Both the position numbers and the translations under genes were made by a program. From assembly GCA_964618955.1 (NCBI GenBank), contig CAZUBO010000008.1, positions 1-29,993 on the forward strand: a DNA stretch of 29,993 nucleotides, read 5' to 3'. Below, piece after piece: positions 18,376 through 28,748 of this stretch; within the stretch, counting starts at the first letter, position 1, and each line of letters starts with the position of its first letter. Under the pieces are notes generated by a model that saw nothing but the letters and a program-made list of their open reading frames with translations, ran no database searches and had not been told where the DNA came from. This DNA is from JAKLIH01 sp964618955 (lineage in GTDB: Bacteria; Patescibacteriota; Minisyncoccia; UBA6257; JAKLIH01).

Positions 18376-19309
18376 TTTTTAATTGAGTTATTAATTTATT
18401 AAAATCTTTAGAATTATTTATTAAAACCGCTTGTTGACGCAATTCTTTAGCTCCAGCAAAACCTTTTAAATACCCTGCTAAGAATTTTCGCATTTCGAGA
18501 TAAGCTTTGGATTTATCATATTCTAAATAATATTTCATATGTTCACAAATTATTTTAGCTAATTCCTTACTAGATAATTTAAATTCTTTTTTAGTTTTGA
18601 ATTCTTTAAAAATTCAATGCTTTTGCATGGCGATTCTACTAACCATAATACCTTTTATTTTACTTTTTTTCAACTCAGAATACGCCATTTTAAAATCAGT
18701 AATGTCGCCATTTAAAATGACGGGAATTTTTAAAGAATTAGCAATCTCGTGAATACTAGATCAATCGGCAAAACCCGTATAGCCTTGAACAACGGTACGA
18801 CCATGAATAGTAACAGCATCAATACCGATTGATTCCAATTGCTTTAAAAAAGGCAAAATATCAAACTTCTTATATCCTAAGCGAGTCTTGACTGATAATT
18901 GACCAGAATAATTCTCACGAATTGACTTAATGAATTCAAAAGCTTTTTTGTAATCTTTTAAAAAAGCTGACCCACACATACTTTTAACAATCTTAGGAGC
19001 AGGACAACCAAGATTGATATCAATACCAGCGGGATTTAATTTAGCAACGATTACTTTAATTGCTAAATTCATAATTTCAGCATCATAGCCAAAAACTTGA
19101 ACAATAACTGGTTTTTCTTTGGAATCAAACTTGGCAATTTTTAAAGTCTCTGTTTCGTTATATAAAACAGCATTGCTAGATATCATGGGAGTAAAAACAA
19201 TATCAGCTTTAAACTTCTTGCACATCTTCATTAATGGCTGAGTAGTGATATTCGCCATAGGACCAAGAATGAAAACTGGTTTTTTAATTTTTGATCAAGA
19301 AAAATTCAT
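18359..19309 (-). CDS. dus: tRNA-dihydrouridine synthase
   Basis: 316 aa. The ATG at 19309 gives MNFSWSKIKKPVFILGPMAN, with Trp as TGA; a start after that TGA would cut off the FMN-binding PM motif. The TIM barrel carries FTPMISSNAV, PVIVQVFG, GIDINLGCPAPKIVKSMCGS (catalytic Cys in GCP), SVKTRLGY, AVTIHGRT (His for FMN), IPVILNGDI and GIMVSRMAM. A C-terminal helical domain recognises tRNA. The enzyme reduces uridines in the D loop with NADPH and FMN. It is the first gene of the operon ending with the flavoprotein and is preceded by a good promoter. Confidence 0.93.
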
Positions 19310-19335
19310 ACTACTAAATATATTAATATATATGA

Positions 19336-19364
19336 AGTATAACATACAATAAATCAAAAATCAA
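19336..19364 (-). promoter_or_regulatory. Promoter of the dus operon
   Basis: TTGATT (19364-19359), 17 bases, TATACT (19341-19336), with TGT before the -10 (extended -10), 27 bases upstream of the dus ATG and directly after a terminator. Confidence 0.7.
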
Positions 19365-19368
19365 AGAA

Positions 19369-19403
19369 AATTTAAAAGGAGGTGGCAATGATGCGGCCAC
19401 CTC
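19369..19403 (-). terminator. Terminator of the 95-aa foreign-looking orphan
   Basis: GC-rich stem GAGGTGGC/GCCACCTC (19403-19396 and 19386-19379), nine-base loop, then CTTTTAAATTTTC on the minus strand, 24 bases past the stop at 19428. Confidence 0.85.
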
Positions 19404-19427
19404 TTTTATGCAGCACGACGGCTAACA

Positions 19428-19715
19428 TTATACCGGGAAAAGCTTTAAAATTGTTTCCCTCAACTTTCTTGGAGTGCTTCTACTCATCTTGGTGATTCCA
19501 GTTTTATCAATAACCACCGGGTAAGTTTTCTGATTATGGATTTTAATCATAACCTTATCGAGTTCTGATCTCACCGTGATCCAAGCACCTCGCAATTGCC
19601 CTTGATAATAAGTAGCTTTTCTACTTAGCCCTCCAGATCCGCAAAAATACGACAGCTTAACTTTTGAGTCAATCATTTCTAAAATTTCTTTATTAGTCTC
19701 ATAAGTGAAGTCCAT
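19428..19715 (-). CDS. 95-aa orphan with foreign signals
   Basis: 95 aa, not recognised: an acidic start, a central GSGGLSRKATYYQGQ region, an AWITVRSELDKVMIKIHN beta-rich part and a basic C-terminus (RSTPRKLRETILKLFPV). There is no signal peptide. The only Trp is TGG and there is no in-frame TGA. GC is visibly higher than in the neighbours, and an AGAGAGG Shine-Dalgarno lies 6 bases before the ATG. Own promoter and GC-rich terminator make it a single-gene unit, like the OPRT-OMPDC gene. It was probably acquired from an organism with the standard code. The many basic residues would fit a nucleic-acid-binding role, but this is only a guess. Confidence 0.7.
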   Translation of the reverse strand: MDFTYETNKEILEMIDSKVKLSYFCGSGGLSRKATYYQGQLRGAWITVRSELDKVMIKIHNQKTYPVVIDKTGITKMSRSTPRKLRETILKLFPV

Positions 19716-19762
19716 CTTTTCCTCTCTTTCATTTACTTTAGAATTAGCTTAGAGCTATTAAT

Positions 19763-19790
19763 ATTATATCACTTTTTAAAAAATATACAA
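19763..19790 (-). promoter_or_regulatory. Promoter of the 95-aa orphan
   Basis: TTGTAT (19790-19785), 16 bases, perfect TATAAT (19768-19763), about 48 bases upstream of the ATG. It is the only site here whose best -35 match needs a 16-base spacer; TTTGTA at 17 bases is the alternative. Confidence 0.6.
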
Positions 19791-19792
19791 AT

Positions 19793-19828
19793 AATTTAAA
19801 AGGGGGCAGTCGTAACGCACTGCCCCCT
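19793..19828 (-). terminator. Terminator of the beta-CASP / repeat-protein operon
   Basis: Ten-bp GC-rich stem AGGGGGCAGT/ACTGCCCCCT with an eight-base loop, then TTTAAATTATT on the minus strand, 58 bases past the stop at 19886. Confidence 0.85.
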
Positions 19829-19885
19829 AAAAAACAATCACAATTAAAAGCTTTTTAAAATATGTTTTAAAACAATAATTACAAA

Positions 19886-20197
19886 CTAAGACTCTCGATG
19901 TAATAATTCATTAAGTTTTAACAAAAGAAGAATTTCTCTTGCTTCGAGTTTTTTAAAAATCCGTATTTCTTTTGATTTTAAATTTATTTCCATCATATTT
20001 ATATATTTAACAACATTTAGAATATCGCCTTTTTGTTTTAATACCAATCCTTTTCAGTCAATACTATGGTTTCCTTTTCCCTCATTAATCAAAAAACAAT
20101 CGCCTTCTTTGTTAAGTTCTAAAACTAGAGAATTAAAAAACTTATCGTATTGACTTTCTTCTGGTAATCTTGGTTGTGATTTTATATTTAATTTCAT
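19886..20197 (-). CDS. Small protein of unknown function
   Basis: 103 aa, not recognised. It contains one in-frame TGA in HSIDWKGLVL. The N-terminus is polar (MKLNIKSQPRLPEESQYDKF); a central GDCFLINEGKGNHS suggests a beta hairpin or turn; the C-terminal third is a Leu/Lys/Glu-rich helix (RIFKKLEAREILLLLKLNEL) that could form a coiled coil. There is no signal peptide. It is the last gene of the operon behind the beta-CASP RNase and the two repeat proteins, starting 6 bases after the latter. Reading frame, spacing and the terminator downstream support a real gene. Confidence 0.55.
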
Positions 20198-20203
20198 AGT
20201 TAT

Positions 20204-20830
20204 TTAATTAAAATATTTGTTATAGAAAAGATTTAATTCAGTAACAACTTTATTAGAATCGATATTAGTGTTTTGGCTTTCTAATTGAATTCTTTCTTCA
20301 AAGAGTGTTTTAAGTTTAGCAGATTTATTTAAAGAATATCCTGAAATAGCCAAAACAAGTAAAATATTTTTTAAATATTTGTTAATATTCTTATTGGTAA
20401 GCCTATCGAAATGAATAGGATTTTTTTTAAATTTAATTACTTTTTCTAAAAAAATATTTACAAAACAATTCGAATCTCCATAGGAAAAATTAATTAATTT
20501 TACCAAAGGCGACTTAAGTAAAAATTCTAAATTCAACATATCGCCATTATTAAGAAATTGCATAAATAATTTAGCAACTTTATTACAGATAGTTTGATCT
20601 TTTGATAATACTTTAAAATACAAAGAAGTTTCTTTAACATGATGAATTAAAAATTTCAAATAATTATTTTGATCTAAATTGCTTTGACTATTATTAAATC
20701 TCCTGGCCCTAATTAACAAATTATCAAGTTCTGTTTCAAATTTGCGTATTTCTGAACAAAAATCCAAATCAAAAAAATGATTTTTCTGATTCTTTTTATT
20801 AGCAATAATTTCTGGTATTTTATTTTTCAT
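20204..20830 (-). CDS. Orphan protein with one copy of the repeat found in its upstream neighbour
   Basis: 208 aa, helical, without signal peptide, membrane segment or Trp. Residues about 80-205 are homologous to the two repeats of the upstream 440-aa protein: LFMQFLNNGDMLNLEFLLKS then PLVKLINFS, here against FFMIFLNNKDTLNVETILSQ then PLVDLIDFK. Both end in SNKVxTELxLFxxxYF. The N-terminus is basic. Its start overlaps the upstream stop by 11 bases, so the two are translationally coupled and probably arose by tandem duplication. I know no family with this repeat. A protein-binding helical scaffold is plausible but unproven. Confidence 0.7.
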   Translation of the reverse strand: MKNKIPEIIANKKNQKNHFFDLDFCSEIRKFETELDNLLIRARRFNNSQSNLDQNNYLKFLIHHVKETSLYFKVLSKDQTICNKVAKLFMQFLNNGDMLNLEFLLKSPLVKLINFSYGDSNCFVNIFLEKVIKFKKNPIHFDRLTNKNINKYLKNILLVLAISGYSLNKSAKLKTLFEERIQLESQNTNIDSNKVVTELNLFYNKYFN

Positions 20831-22142
20831 TGGTATTTTGTCTTATAGTTTTTTGAAAATATTCTTTTAAAAACAGTTCTAATTCTGTTGGTACTTTATT
20901 AGAATTTTCCTTAACAATTTTCTTCTCAAAAGCAATTCTAGCTTTAAAAATTAATTTGAATCTACTATAATCTTCAGTTGAACCTTTGATTAATTCTAGA
21001 ATAGCTAGAATTTCAGAAATATGTTTGAGAAATTTCTTAATATTAAAATTATTCAATTTCTTATACCTATTTTGTTGACCTTCAGACATTAAAACACCTT
21101 CTAAATAATGATTAAGAAACACCTTTAGGTCTCCGTTTTTAGATTTAAAATCAATAAGATCAACTAGGGGTTGTGATAAAATGGTTTCTACGTTTAAGGT
21201 ATCTTTGTTATTTAAAAATATCATGAAAAACTTTGTTATTTGATAAGTAATAACATTGTTTTTCTTATAGGAAGAAAAAGAAGCTGAATGCTCAAGAAGA
21301 CATTGAGATATATCTTTTAGAATAGCATGGTCACGAAAACTACTTTTTCCATTGATATATTGATCGGCTATATTAATTAACATAGCGGGGTCAGTGGCAA
21401 TATTTTTGTTTCATTCTGGTTGTTCTGTCGCTGATTGATTAATATTTTCTTTTTTCTTCTTAAAAATTTTATCAAAAAATCTTTTAAAAAAATTAGCTAC
21501 TTGAGGGTCATAAACCTCGCGTAATTCAATATGCTCAACGGCTAATTGAAGCTCTTTAAATCGTGGAAAATTTGAATTGATTTCAAAATATTTAAGAACA
21601 TCTAATATATGCTTGCAATAGAGCCTGATATCTTTTTTATTAATATTAGAAAACAAAGTTATATATTTTAGTAAATAATCAACAGCACAGTCCTTAAGAT
21701 TGGTTCCCTTGGAATATTTATTGATGAGATCAAATATGGGGGGTTTAAAAAATTGGCTAACATCAACAAAATCACCCATTCTGAGAAACTTCCCAAATAC
21801 CTCAGTAAATTTTGATCTAGCTGTTGGATTAATTCCCAAAGCATTATCAAGCTCGGGGGAGCCGTTTATTAAAGAAGTAATTTTTTTAATATTGTTTCTA
21901 ATAACATTAAAATCATCGGAAGACAAAATTTCATCTAGATAAGAAACAACACTGGTTTCAAAAATATTAAAATGCACAAGCTCTTGATAGCCTGGTCTTG
22001 ATCTACCCTTTATTATCTCTGGAATTATTGGTTTGGCTTTTGGTTTGGAATTTTCTTCTAAAACAACATTGGCAAATAAATTAGATGATTGAAACTGAGA
22101 ATCGCTTTTTTTATTTTTTGATGGCATATTTTTATACAACAT
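20820..22142 (-). CDS. 440-aa orphan protein with two copies of a novel helical repeat
   Basis: 440 aa; it looks like two genes only if TGA (21411-21413, Trp244 in EQPEWNKNIATD) is taken as a stop. The N-terminal 45 residues are basic and disordered. Repeat 1 (about 109-227) contains KFLRMGDFVDVSQFFKPPIF, KHILDVLKYFE and PRFKELQLAVEHIELRE. Repeat 2 (about 299-433) contains FFMIFLNNKDTLNVETILSQ, PLVDLIDFK, LKHISEILAILE and SNKVPTELELFLKEYF. A Lys-rich stretch (FKKKKENINQ) links them. It has no signal peptide and is mainly helical. The ATG at 22142 lies 2 bases after the beta-CASP RNase gene; an internal ATG at MPSKNKK is an alternative. Function unknown. Operon linkage to an RNase suggests, weakly, a role near RNA. 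Confidence 0.75.
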
Positions 22143-22144
22143 AT

Positions 22145-23509
22145 TTATATTTTATATAATTTCTTAGGATCAGGGATTATTAATTTGGCTTTAGTAGTTT
22201 TGGTTAATTCTTGTTTAAAACCACTTTGTTGATCAACATCGCCATGATTAATAAAAATAGTAGTCGGCTTAGGAGACTTGATGTTCTTGACAAAGCTTAA
22301 AAGCTTGCTCTTATCAGCATGGGATGAATAAGCTGAGATTTGAAAGATACCACATCTAACCTTAACCTTCCTACCCTCGACTAATACAGTCTTACGACCT
22401 TGAATTAATTTCTCACCAATAGTATTTTTAGCTTGATAGCTGATAAAAACAACAGAATTATTCTTTTGAGTTAGATATATTGGAAGATAATTAATAATTC
22501 TACCGCCAGATAACATACCAGAACCGGCGAGAATTATTTTCGGACTACGATCACTAATAACCTTTAGGGATTCGATACGATCATCAATAATATTGAAATT
22601 TGGAAAATTAAAGATATCGTCTCCTGATTTGATTTTCTTAATAGCTAAATCATTAAAAAGATTCTGATACTTCTGATAAACTGTTAAAATATTTTTGGAC
22701 AAAGGACTGTCTAGATATACTGGAACATTTTGAATTTTACTATCATTAATTAAATCGTTTAGATCATATAGAATTTCTTCAGTACGTTCAATTGAAAAAG
22801 CTGGAATTAAAACTGAACCACCATTCTTAATAGTTTTGTTGATGACAGATAAGAGATCCGCTTTGCGACGATCAACTCCCTTATGCAATTTATTACCATA
22901 AGTAGATTCAATAATCAAAGTGTTGCACCCATCCACAAAATCAGTTGCTTGAATTATTGGAGTCAAAGTATTGCCAATATCACCAGTGAAAACTAATTTT
23001 TCGATTTTGTTATCTTCAGTGACTGAAACTTCAATAATACTGGAGCCTAAGATATGGCCAGAGTTCTTAAAGGTTATGAAAATACCTTCCTTGGGACTAA
23101 AAGTTTGATAATATTCATAAGTTTTGACTTGATCAATTGCTTTTAAAACTTCATTTTGAGTATATAGTATTGGGCGACGATATCTTTTTCAATTGTTTTG
23201 CATGACTAAAACAGCATCTAATAAAATATAGTATAAGATATCTTTAGTAGCAGGAGTAGTATAGATTTTGTTTCGATAACCACTTTTGATCATTAAAGGA
23301 AGTCTGCCACAATGATCAATATGAGCATGAGTAATTAAAACAAAATCAATATCTTTAACATTAAAATCAAAAGGAGTTTTATTGCGATAATAGTCATTAT
23401 CGTCTCCTTGGAAAAAACCACAATCAACGACAAATTTTGTCTTATTGGTTTTAATAACCATTAAGGATCCGGTTACTTCTTTACTAGCACCATAGAAAGT
23501 TATGTCCAT
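22145..23509 (-). CDS. Metallo-beta-lactamase / beta-CASP RNA-processing exonuclease
   Basis: 454 aa from the ATG at 23509. The metallo-beta-lactamase part begins MDITFYGASKEVTGSLMVI and has the metal site THAHIDHCG (HxHxDH), NSGHILGS and FTGDIGN. The beta-CASP part has ESTYGNKLH, PAFSIERTEEILYDL, AGSGMLSGGR and SAYSSHAD, and it ends with FINHGD. One in-frame TGA gives MQNNWKRYRR; without reading it the HxHxDH domain would be separated from the rest. Such proteins are RNA endo- or exonucleases related to CPSF73 and RNase J; this shorter type without a KH domain is common in bacteria. It is the first gene of an operon with the two repeat proteins and a small orphan. Confidence 0.92.
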
Positions 23510-23532
23510 AAACAAAGCTTAATTTGATTAAT

Positions 23533-23561
23533 AATATGATATCATAAAAATCAAAAAGCAA
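23533..23561 (-). promoter_or_regulatory. Possible promoter of the beta-CASP RNase operon
   Basis: TTGCTT (23561-23556), 17 bases, CATATT (23538-23533), 24 bases before the ATG. The match is weaker than elsewhere. It is divergent from the acyltransferase promoter, whose -35 box starts 7 bases further on. Confidence 0.45.
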
Positions 23562-23568
23562 CAATAGT

Positions 23569-23597
23569 TTGCAATATATCAAAAAATTCGTTAAACT
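23569..23597 (+). promoter_or_regulatory. Promoter of the acyltransferase gene
   Basis: TTGCAA (23569-23574), 17 bases, TAAACT (23592-23597), 19 bases before the ATG at 23617. Confidence 0.55.
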
Positions 23598-23616
23598 GTA
23601 GATATAAAAATACAAT

Positions 23617-24636
23617 ATGAATAATACTGAAATTAAAAAAAGAGAATATTGAGTGGATATTGCCAAAGGAATTGGCATTATGCTAGTAATGCTTGGGCAT
23701 ACTCCTATTGGGCCGGAAATATTAAGATATTCATATATCTTTAATATGCCTTGTTTTCTTTTCCTATCAGGATATTTTTTCAATATGAATAAATATATGG
23801 ATTACAAAAGTTTTTTTAAATCCAAAGCTAAGGCAATATTAATTCCCTACTTAGGATTTTCAATACTATCAATAATATTCTATAAATTCTATTATAGGAT
23901 GCCAATGAGTGATTGAGTTACCATGAAGAATATGGTTGTAGCATTCTTCGCTGCAACTAGAAATCAAATATTCTATAACATCCCCCTGTGATTCTTACCA
24001 TCGTTATTCTTCATGGAAAATATCTTCTATTGAATAAGAAAAATCAATAGAAAATATTTAGAATGAATGATCATACTTACTATTGGGGGATATTTTGTAA
24101 TGAAGTATGATACGCTATACAATCCAAGATGAATTTGAACTATTGATAGTAGTATGTTCTATCTAATCTTCTTTAGTCTAGGATACTATATTAAACAAGG
24201 ATTGTTAAATATCGAGATTAATAAAATAATAATAAAATTATTAATTATACCGGCTATATTAATAAATACATTAATAATTTACAATACAACTTTATTTGAT
24301 AAGATATTCAAAAATACTTTTGTAATGAATAACAAATTAATATATTTTATTTCTTTATTGGTATTATCTTTCTCGGGAATATATATAGTAATAAATATTT
24401 CAAAATTAATTAAACGCCAATTAGCTTTAGAATTCTTAGGAAAGAATTCGATAGCCTTCTTTGGTCTTCATATTCTTTGCTTCTGAACATTAGATAAATT
24501 TATAAAACCATTAGAGATATTTAACAACAATCTAATACTACTAAGCATTCTATATGTTTGAATTACAACCTTAACGATCTCAATATTGGTACCGTATTTA
24601 AAACAATACTTTCCAAATGTTTTCGGGAAGAATTAA
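23617..24636 (+). CDS. Membrane acyltransferase (acyltransferase 3 family)
   Basis: 339 aa, about ten membrane helices. The N-terminal family signature is REYWVDIAKGIGIMLVMLGH, with the conserved His; FNMPCFLFLSGYFF and NIPLWFLPSLFFMEN follow, and the C-terminus has NSIAFFGLHILCFW. All nine Trp are encoded by TGA, including that of WFLP, the conserved family motif, so this gene alone argues that TGA means Trp and not Gly or stop. Members transfer acyl (often acetyl) groups to sugars of surface polysaccharides or to lipids across the membrane. No glycan gene cluster is next to it. It is a single-gene unit on the plus strand, convergent with the giant gene and sharing a bidirectional terminator. 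Confidence 0.9.
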
Positions 24637-24662
24637 AAACCAACTCAATAGAGTTGGTTTTT
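24635..24662. terminator. Bidirectional terminator between the acyltransferase and the giant gene
   Basis: Perfect 12-bp hairpin AAAAACCAACTC/GAGTTGGTTTTT with an AATA loop; A and T runs on both sides serve both convergent genes. The left arm overlaps the TAA of the acyltransferase gene. Confidence 0.9.
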
Positions 24663-24674
24663 AAATTGTATTGA

Positions 24675-27600
24675 TTATTTTTTCTTGGCATGGGCTTTAA
24701 GATCTTCTGATACCTTGCTAGAATACGAAACGATTGAACCATCTTGCATTACTATATCTAAACCCAAACTTGGTTTTAAAATTTGGTTACCAAAATATGT
24801 GCTAGCTAGATTGGCAACTTCTTTAATAGTAGCGTTATCATTACCATGAATTACTACCTGGTCAGTCATAATGCTGCCTTGGCTAGCTATATCTTGGAAT
24901 ATCTTAATATCAATATTAAATTTTTGGTCTCGAAGAACACCCATAAAATTAATAAAATTCATTAAATCAAATTTGCTCAAATCTTTGAAGGTAATATATG
25001 TCTTTAAAATTTCATGCGTATTTTTGCCTAGCTTAACGCCATCATTAACCCTAAAATACAATCAATCTTTGGTTTTTTTAGATTTAGGGAGAATATTAAT
25101 TTCTGGAGCAAATTCTACGGGCTTGCCATCAACAGCTCTTGACTTAATATCTTTTGTAAAACTATCAAAAGCTTGATAAGCTTGAGAATTTTCAACTTGA
25201 GTTGTTAACCCATCTCTGATTTTTATATATTGCTCTTCGGAGGTTGCTGTTCTTAATAATGGTGCCTGAATAAGTTGATTACGATCTAGCCCTATATAAT
25301 TATCAAAAGCAAAATTCATATATTCATCTTTACCCAAAGAGCTTAAATCTATGTTTTTAGATTTAGCTATTTTGGCCAATTGATAACTAGCTTCTAAGCC
25401 AGTCGGCTCTTTTGTTTCCTTTTTAGATTTATTAGGGGCTTCAGTATTATTAGGTTTTAATGTTATTGTTCCTCATTTTTTACTTCTGTCCTTAACAGTC
25501 TTTTCAACTACATTAACATTGGTTGGCATAATACCAGCAGGAGCAACATCCATTGCCTTAGCAGAAGTTAAAGGCTTACCATAAGTAACAAACACCGGTA
25601 GAGGAACTGCCATAGGAATTTGATCAGCAGATAATTGAGAGAATCTCAAAGTATTAATTGCTTCTGGGATAGTACTATTAGAATTGATAACAAAATTATT
25701 TAATGAATTGGCGCCTTCATGAGTAGCTAACACACTAACTAAATTATCTTTATTGACAACCTCAACAAACCCACCATTAAAACCAACTTTACCATTATGA
25801 ATATCAAACATATTATATATTGGTGACTGTTCGCTAATAGTAATAGACTTAGAATCAAAAGGAATCTCAAAAGCTCTACCACTGCTATTTCGAGTTTGAG
25901 ATACTCAAAGCATTAGTTTATTATCTTTGATAGCTTGGATTGGATCAATTGAAATATTACCAGCTGAAGAACCTTTTGAGGTCATACCACTAATATCAAC
26001 AATAATATCCTTGCCATTAGGAGCAATATGATAATGTAAGCCGGCTTCATTAAGATCGTAAACACCTCGAGTATTGTTATGTAATCAAATATCTCGATGG
26101 GCATCAACCATGTTAGGATGATTATCGGTAAGTTGTTTGGCATCAACGACGGATCTAAGAGAACCTGGAGTAGCAACATTTGCCGAAGAAGCATTAAACA
26201 CAATATCATTAGCCCTTAAAGCCTCTTCGTTATATACTAATTTGTTTTTATCAAAAACAAAAATATTTTCGAATTTTTTCTCGCCTCTGATTCATAAGTC
26301 ATAATTACCATCACGATCCAATCTTAATTCTTTAGCATCGTTAAGATGAATGTAACTAGGTCTTTCTCTAAAAGACATATTATCTTTTAACTCAAAACTA
26401 TGAGTTGCTCCTTCAATATGACCATTAATACGATCACTAATACCTTTTAAAAAGGTAGTACCTACTGGATTAACATCCTTATGTCATAAAGATTCTAAAG
26501 CGCCTTGTTGATGAGGATTAAAGATAGCACCAACTTCTTGGAAAGCAATACCAAAAACAACTGATCTTAAGGCACTACCACAGAAGGACTTCAAGGCTTT
26601 ACCATTTTTGAATCCACGGAATTGGGCATCCTTCTCTTTAATACCATTGTCATTTTCTAATAGTTTAGTTTTTTGAGCAGTAGTACAATTGTCTAAATAT
26701 TCATCAAAAGTAAAACTACCGAAATGAATATTCTTTTCTTCACAAATCTTTCGAAGAGCTACTTTGAATTTAGAACGATTAATATCTAATTTAGTTCTCT
26801 CTTTGTCAATGTTCTGGGGACCAGAATACAATAATAAATCAATTGATTTGTCATCTGATAATTTAATTCTGGCTTCCATGTCAGCGATATGAGCGACATA
26901 GCTAGAGATATTATCAGGAGTAATAGCGTGGCCTTTGTTAGCAAGGTCAGTAGTATTAGTCTCTAAAGTTTTAATAGCATCAGTAACTTTTAAACCATCG
27001 TAACGAAATCTTTCTAAAGCTAAACGATGCTTATCTTTATCATCAAAGCCACGACCACTAGCCATATCTCGAAAATGTTGAACGCGACGTTGCTCTCAAT
27101 CATTACGAGATCTAATAGCACCAAAAGTACCAGCTAAAACAGCTGTAGCACCAAAAGAACCTCAAGAAGCAGCTTTGTTAAATAGAAACATCGAACCTAA
27201 AGAATTACCAATACCTTGAAGAATAGCTAAAGCTGAGGATACTGTATCTTCGTTAACTAAACTACCCAATTTAGTCTGATGTAATTTATCAACTATACGA
27301 TCAACAGTATTTAATTTTTGTTCAGTACGTAAACCAGCTCGCATATCACCGATAATGATTTGTAAATCAATCTCAACGGAATCAATACCCTTTTTATTGG
27401 CTACTGAAGCTCTAACTATCTTAGCAGTCTCAAGAAGGTTATTAGCATCTAAAGCTGATTCACCAAAAATATCAGGATTCTCAGCTTTGATTCTTTCGGA
27501 TAAACGTTTTTGAGTATCAATGAATACGGAACTCGTCATAACAGAATCACCTTTAGCATAATCTCTGATAGCTTGAATAATTTCATCTTTAATTGGACCA

Positions 27601-28730
27601 TCCTGTAACATTCTAACATTCTCACCACCATGAATAGCGTCATTCAAATCAGGAATATTAATTAAGCGATCAATGATAGCATTATTGAGATTTGATTGAG
27701 AATTGATTGTTAGATCTTCATCAACAAACATATTCCCCTTTTGAACAATCTCTTTTTTAAATTTACTAACTTCTTTTTGGCGATAGTATTCTTTAAAAGC
27801 ACCATACTTTCAAATTCTTTTGAAAAAATGATTTATTTTTCCAAAAAAACCTTTATTCTTATCTTCTCGAAAATCATGGGACATTTTACGATCAGCCATT
27901 TCACGAGCATATTCTTTAGTGAGCTTTTCGGAATAAGAAATAAAAGCTGTTTTAAGACTTATCTTCTCAAGCTTTTTAACTTCTGGTTTTTTATCTTTTC
28001 CTTTATTGGCCTTATTTGATTCTTCTTTTAAATCTTCTTCAGCCATTACTTTAATAGTATTTTCCACTTTTTCAATTAATTTTTGGATAATTGCTATCTT
28101 TCATTTACTTTCTTCAGCTGCTTTAGAACCAGGATTATCTTTGACTATTTTCATTAATCTACTTTGTTCTTTTTTTAAGTTAGCAATTCCTTTTTTAATT
28201 CCTTCGATCGATTTCAATTTGTTTCCATCAAAAAATTCTCCATACATTTCAGAATAATATTTAAATTCTTTACTGTCTTGATCATACGTCAATATATCTT
28301 TTGTTTTATCAAAAGCAGAAATTACTGGAGTCTTTGTCTTTGGATTAGATCTACCTCCAGAAGCGTCTCAAATATCTTTTCCACTATTGTCTTTACCTCT
28401 ATACAACATGCCATTATATATTTTTCCTACTTCAAACTCTTTTTTCCCGGATTCTGGCTTTTTAGTTGTCTTGCGATTATCAATGTTTGCAATCTTCAAA
28501 GTTGATGTAGAACTACCAGATTTAAGATCTTTGGTATCTGCTTTTTTTGAATCTTTAGCCTTCTTACTAATATCAACATTGACTATACGTGGTTCAGTTC
28601 GCAACTCATCGTTGGAATACAAATCAGGATTATCATTGATAATCTTATCGACTAATGATTTAAATTCATATACTTTTGTTTTATTATTCTTGGAAGGTAT
28701 TTTTTGTTCAAACCCTAAATTCTTATCCAT
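24675..28730 (-). CDS. Giant 1351-aa protein of unknown function, CPR type
   Basis: One uninterrupted frame from the ATG at 28730 to the stop at 24675, with at least eleven in-frame TGA codons. The N-terminal 180 residues are Lys/Ser-rich and low complexity. Residues about 180-340 are charged helices, probably coiled coil (GIANLKKEQSRLMKIVKDNP; KLTKEYAREMADRKMSHDF). A conserved-looking part follows, with AFKEYYRQKEVSKFKKEIVQ. A hydrophobic, Gly/Ala-rich segment lies at about 510-542 (SWGSFGATAVLAGTFGAI), then NDWEQRRVQHFRDMASGRGF and a long helical part. A second hydrophobic segment is at about 716-737. From about 760 the protein looks beta-rich and carbohydrate- or adhesin-like (RPSYIHLNDAKELRLDRDGN). 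There is no signal peptide. Large proteins with a WEQRR-RDMA-type segment after a Gly/Ala-rich hydrophobic stretch occur in CPR genomes, I believe; function unknown. It follows the DUF5663-like gene by 18 bases. Confidence 0.75.
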
Positions 28731-28748
28731 ATTTAAAATTTAAAACAA

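Noticed and set aside
5441..19828. Hairpins as mobile-element ends or CRISPR-like repeats
   Set aside because: They sit singly at gene ends with T runs and have different stems; there are no spaced direct repeats, transposase or target-site duplications.
20820..22142. Two separate genes (20820-21383 and 21411-22142)
   Set aside because: The two are in the same frame with only a TGA between them, so they are one 440-aa gene under the inferred code.
23484..23783. Minus-strand ORF of 99 aa over the acyltransferase start
   Set aside because: It lies antisense to a clear family member and across the divergent promoter region; no motif or start signal.
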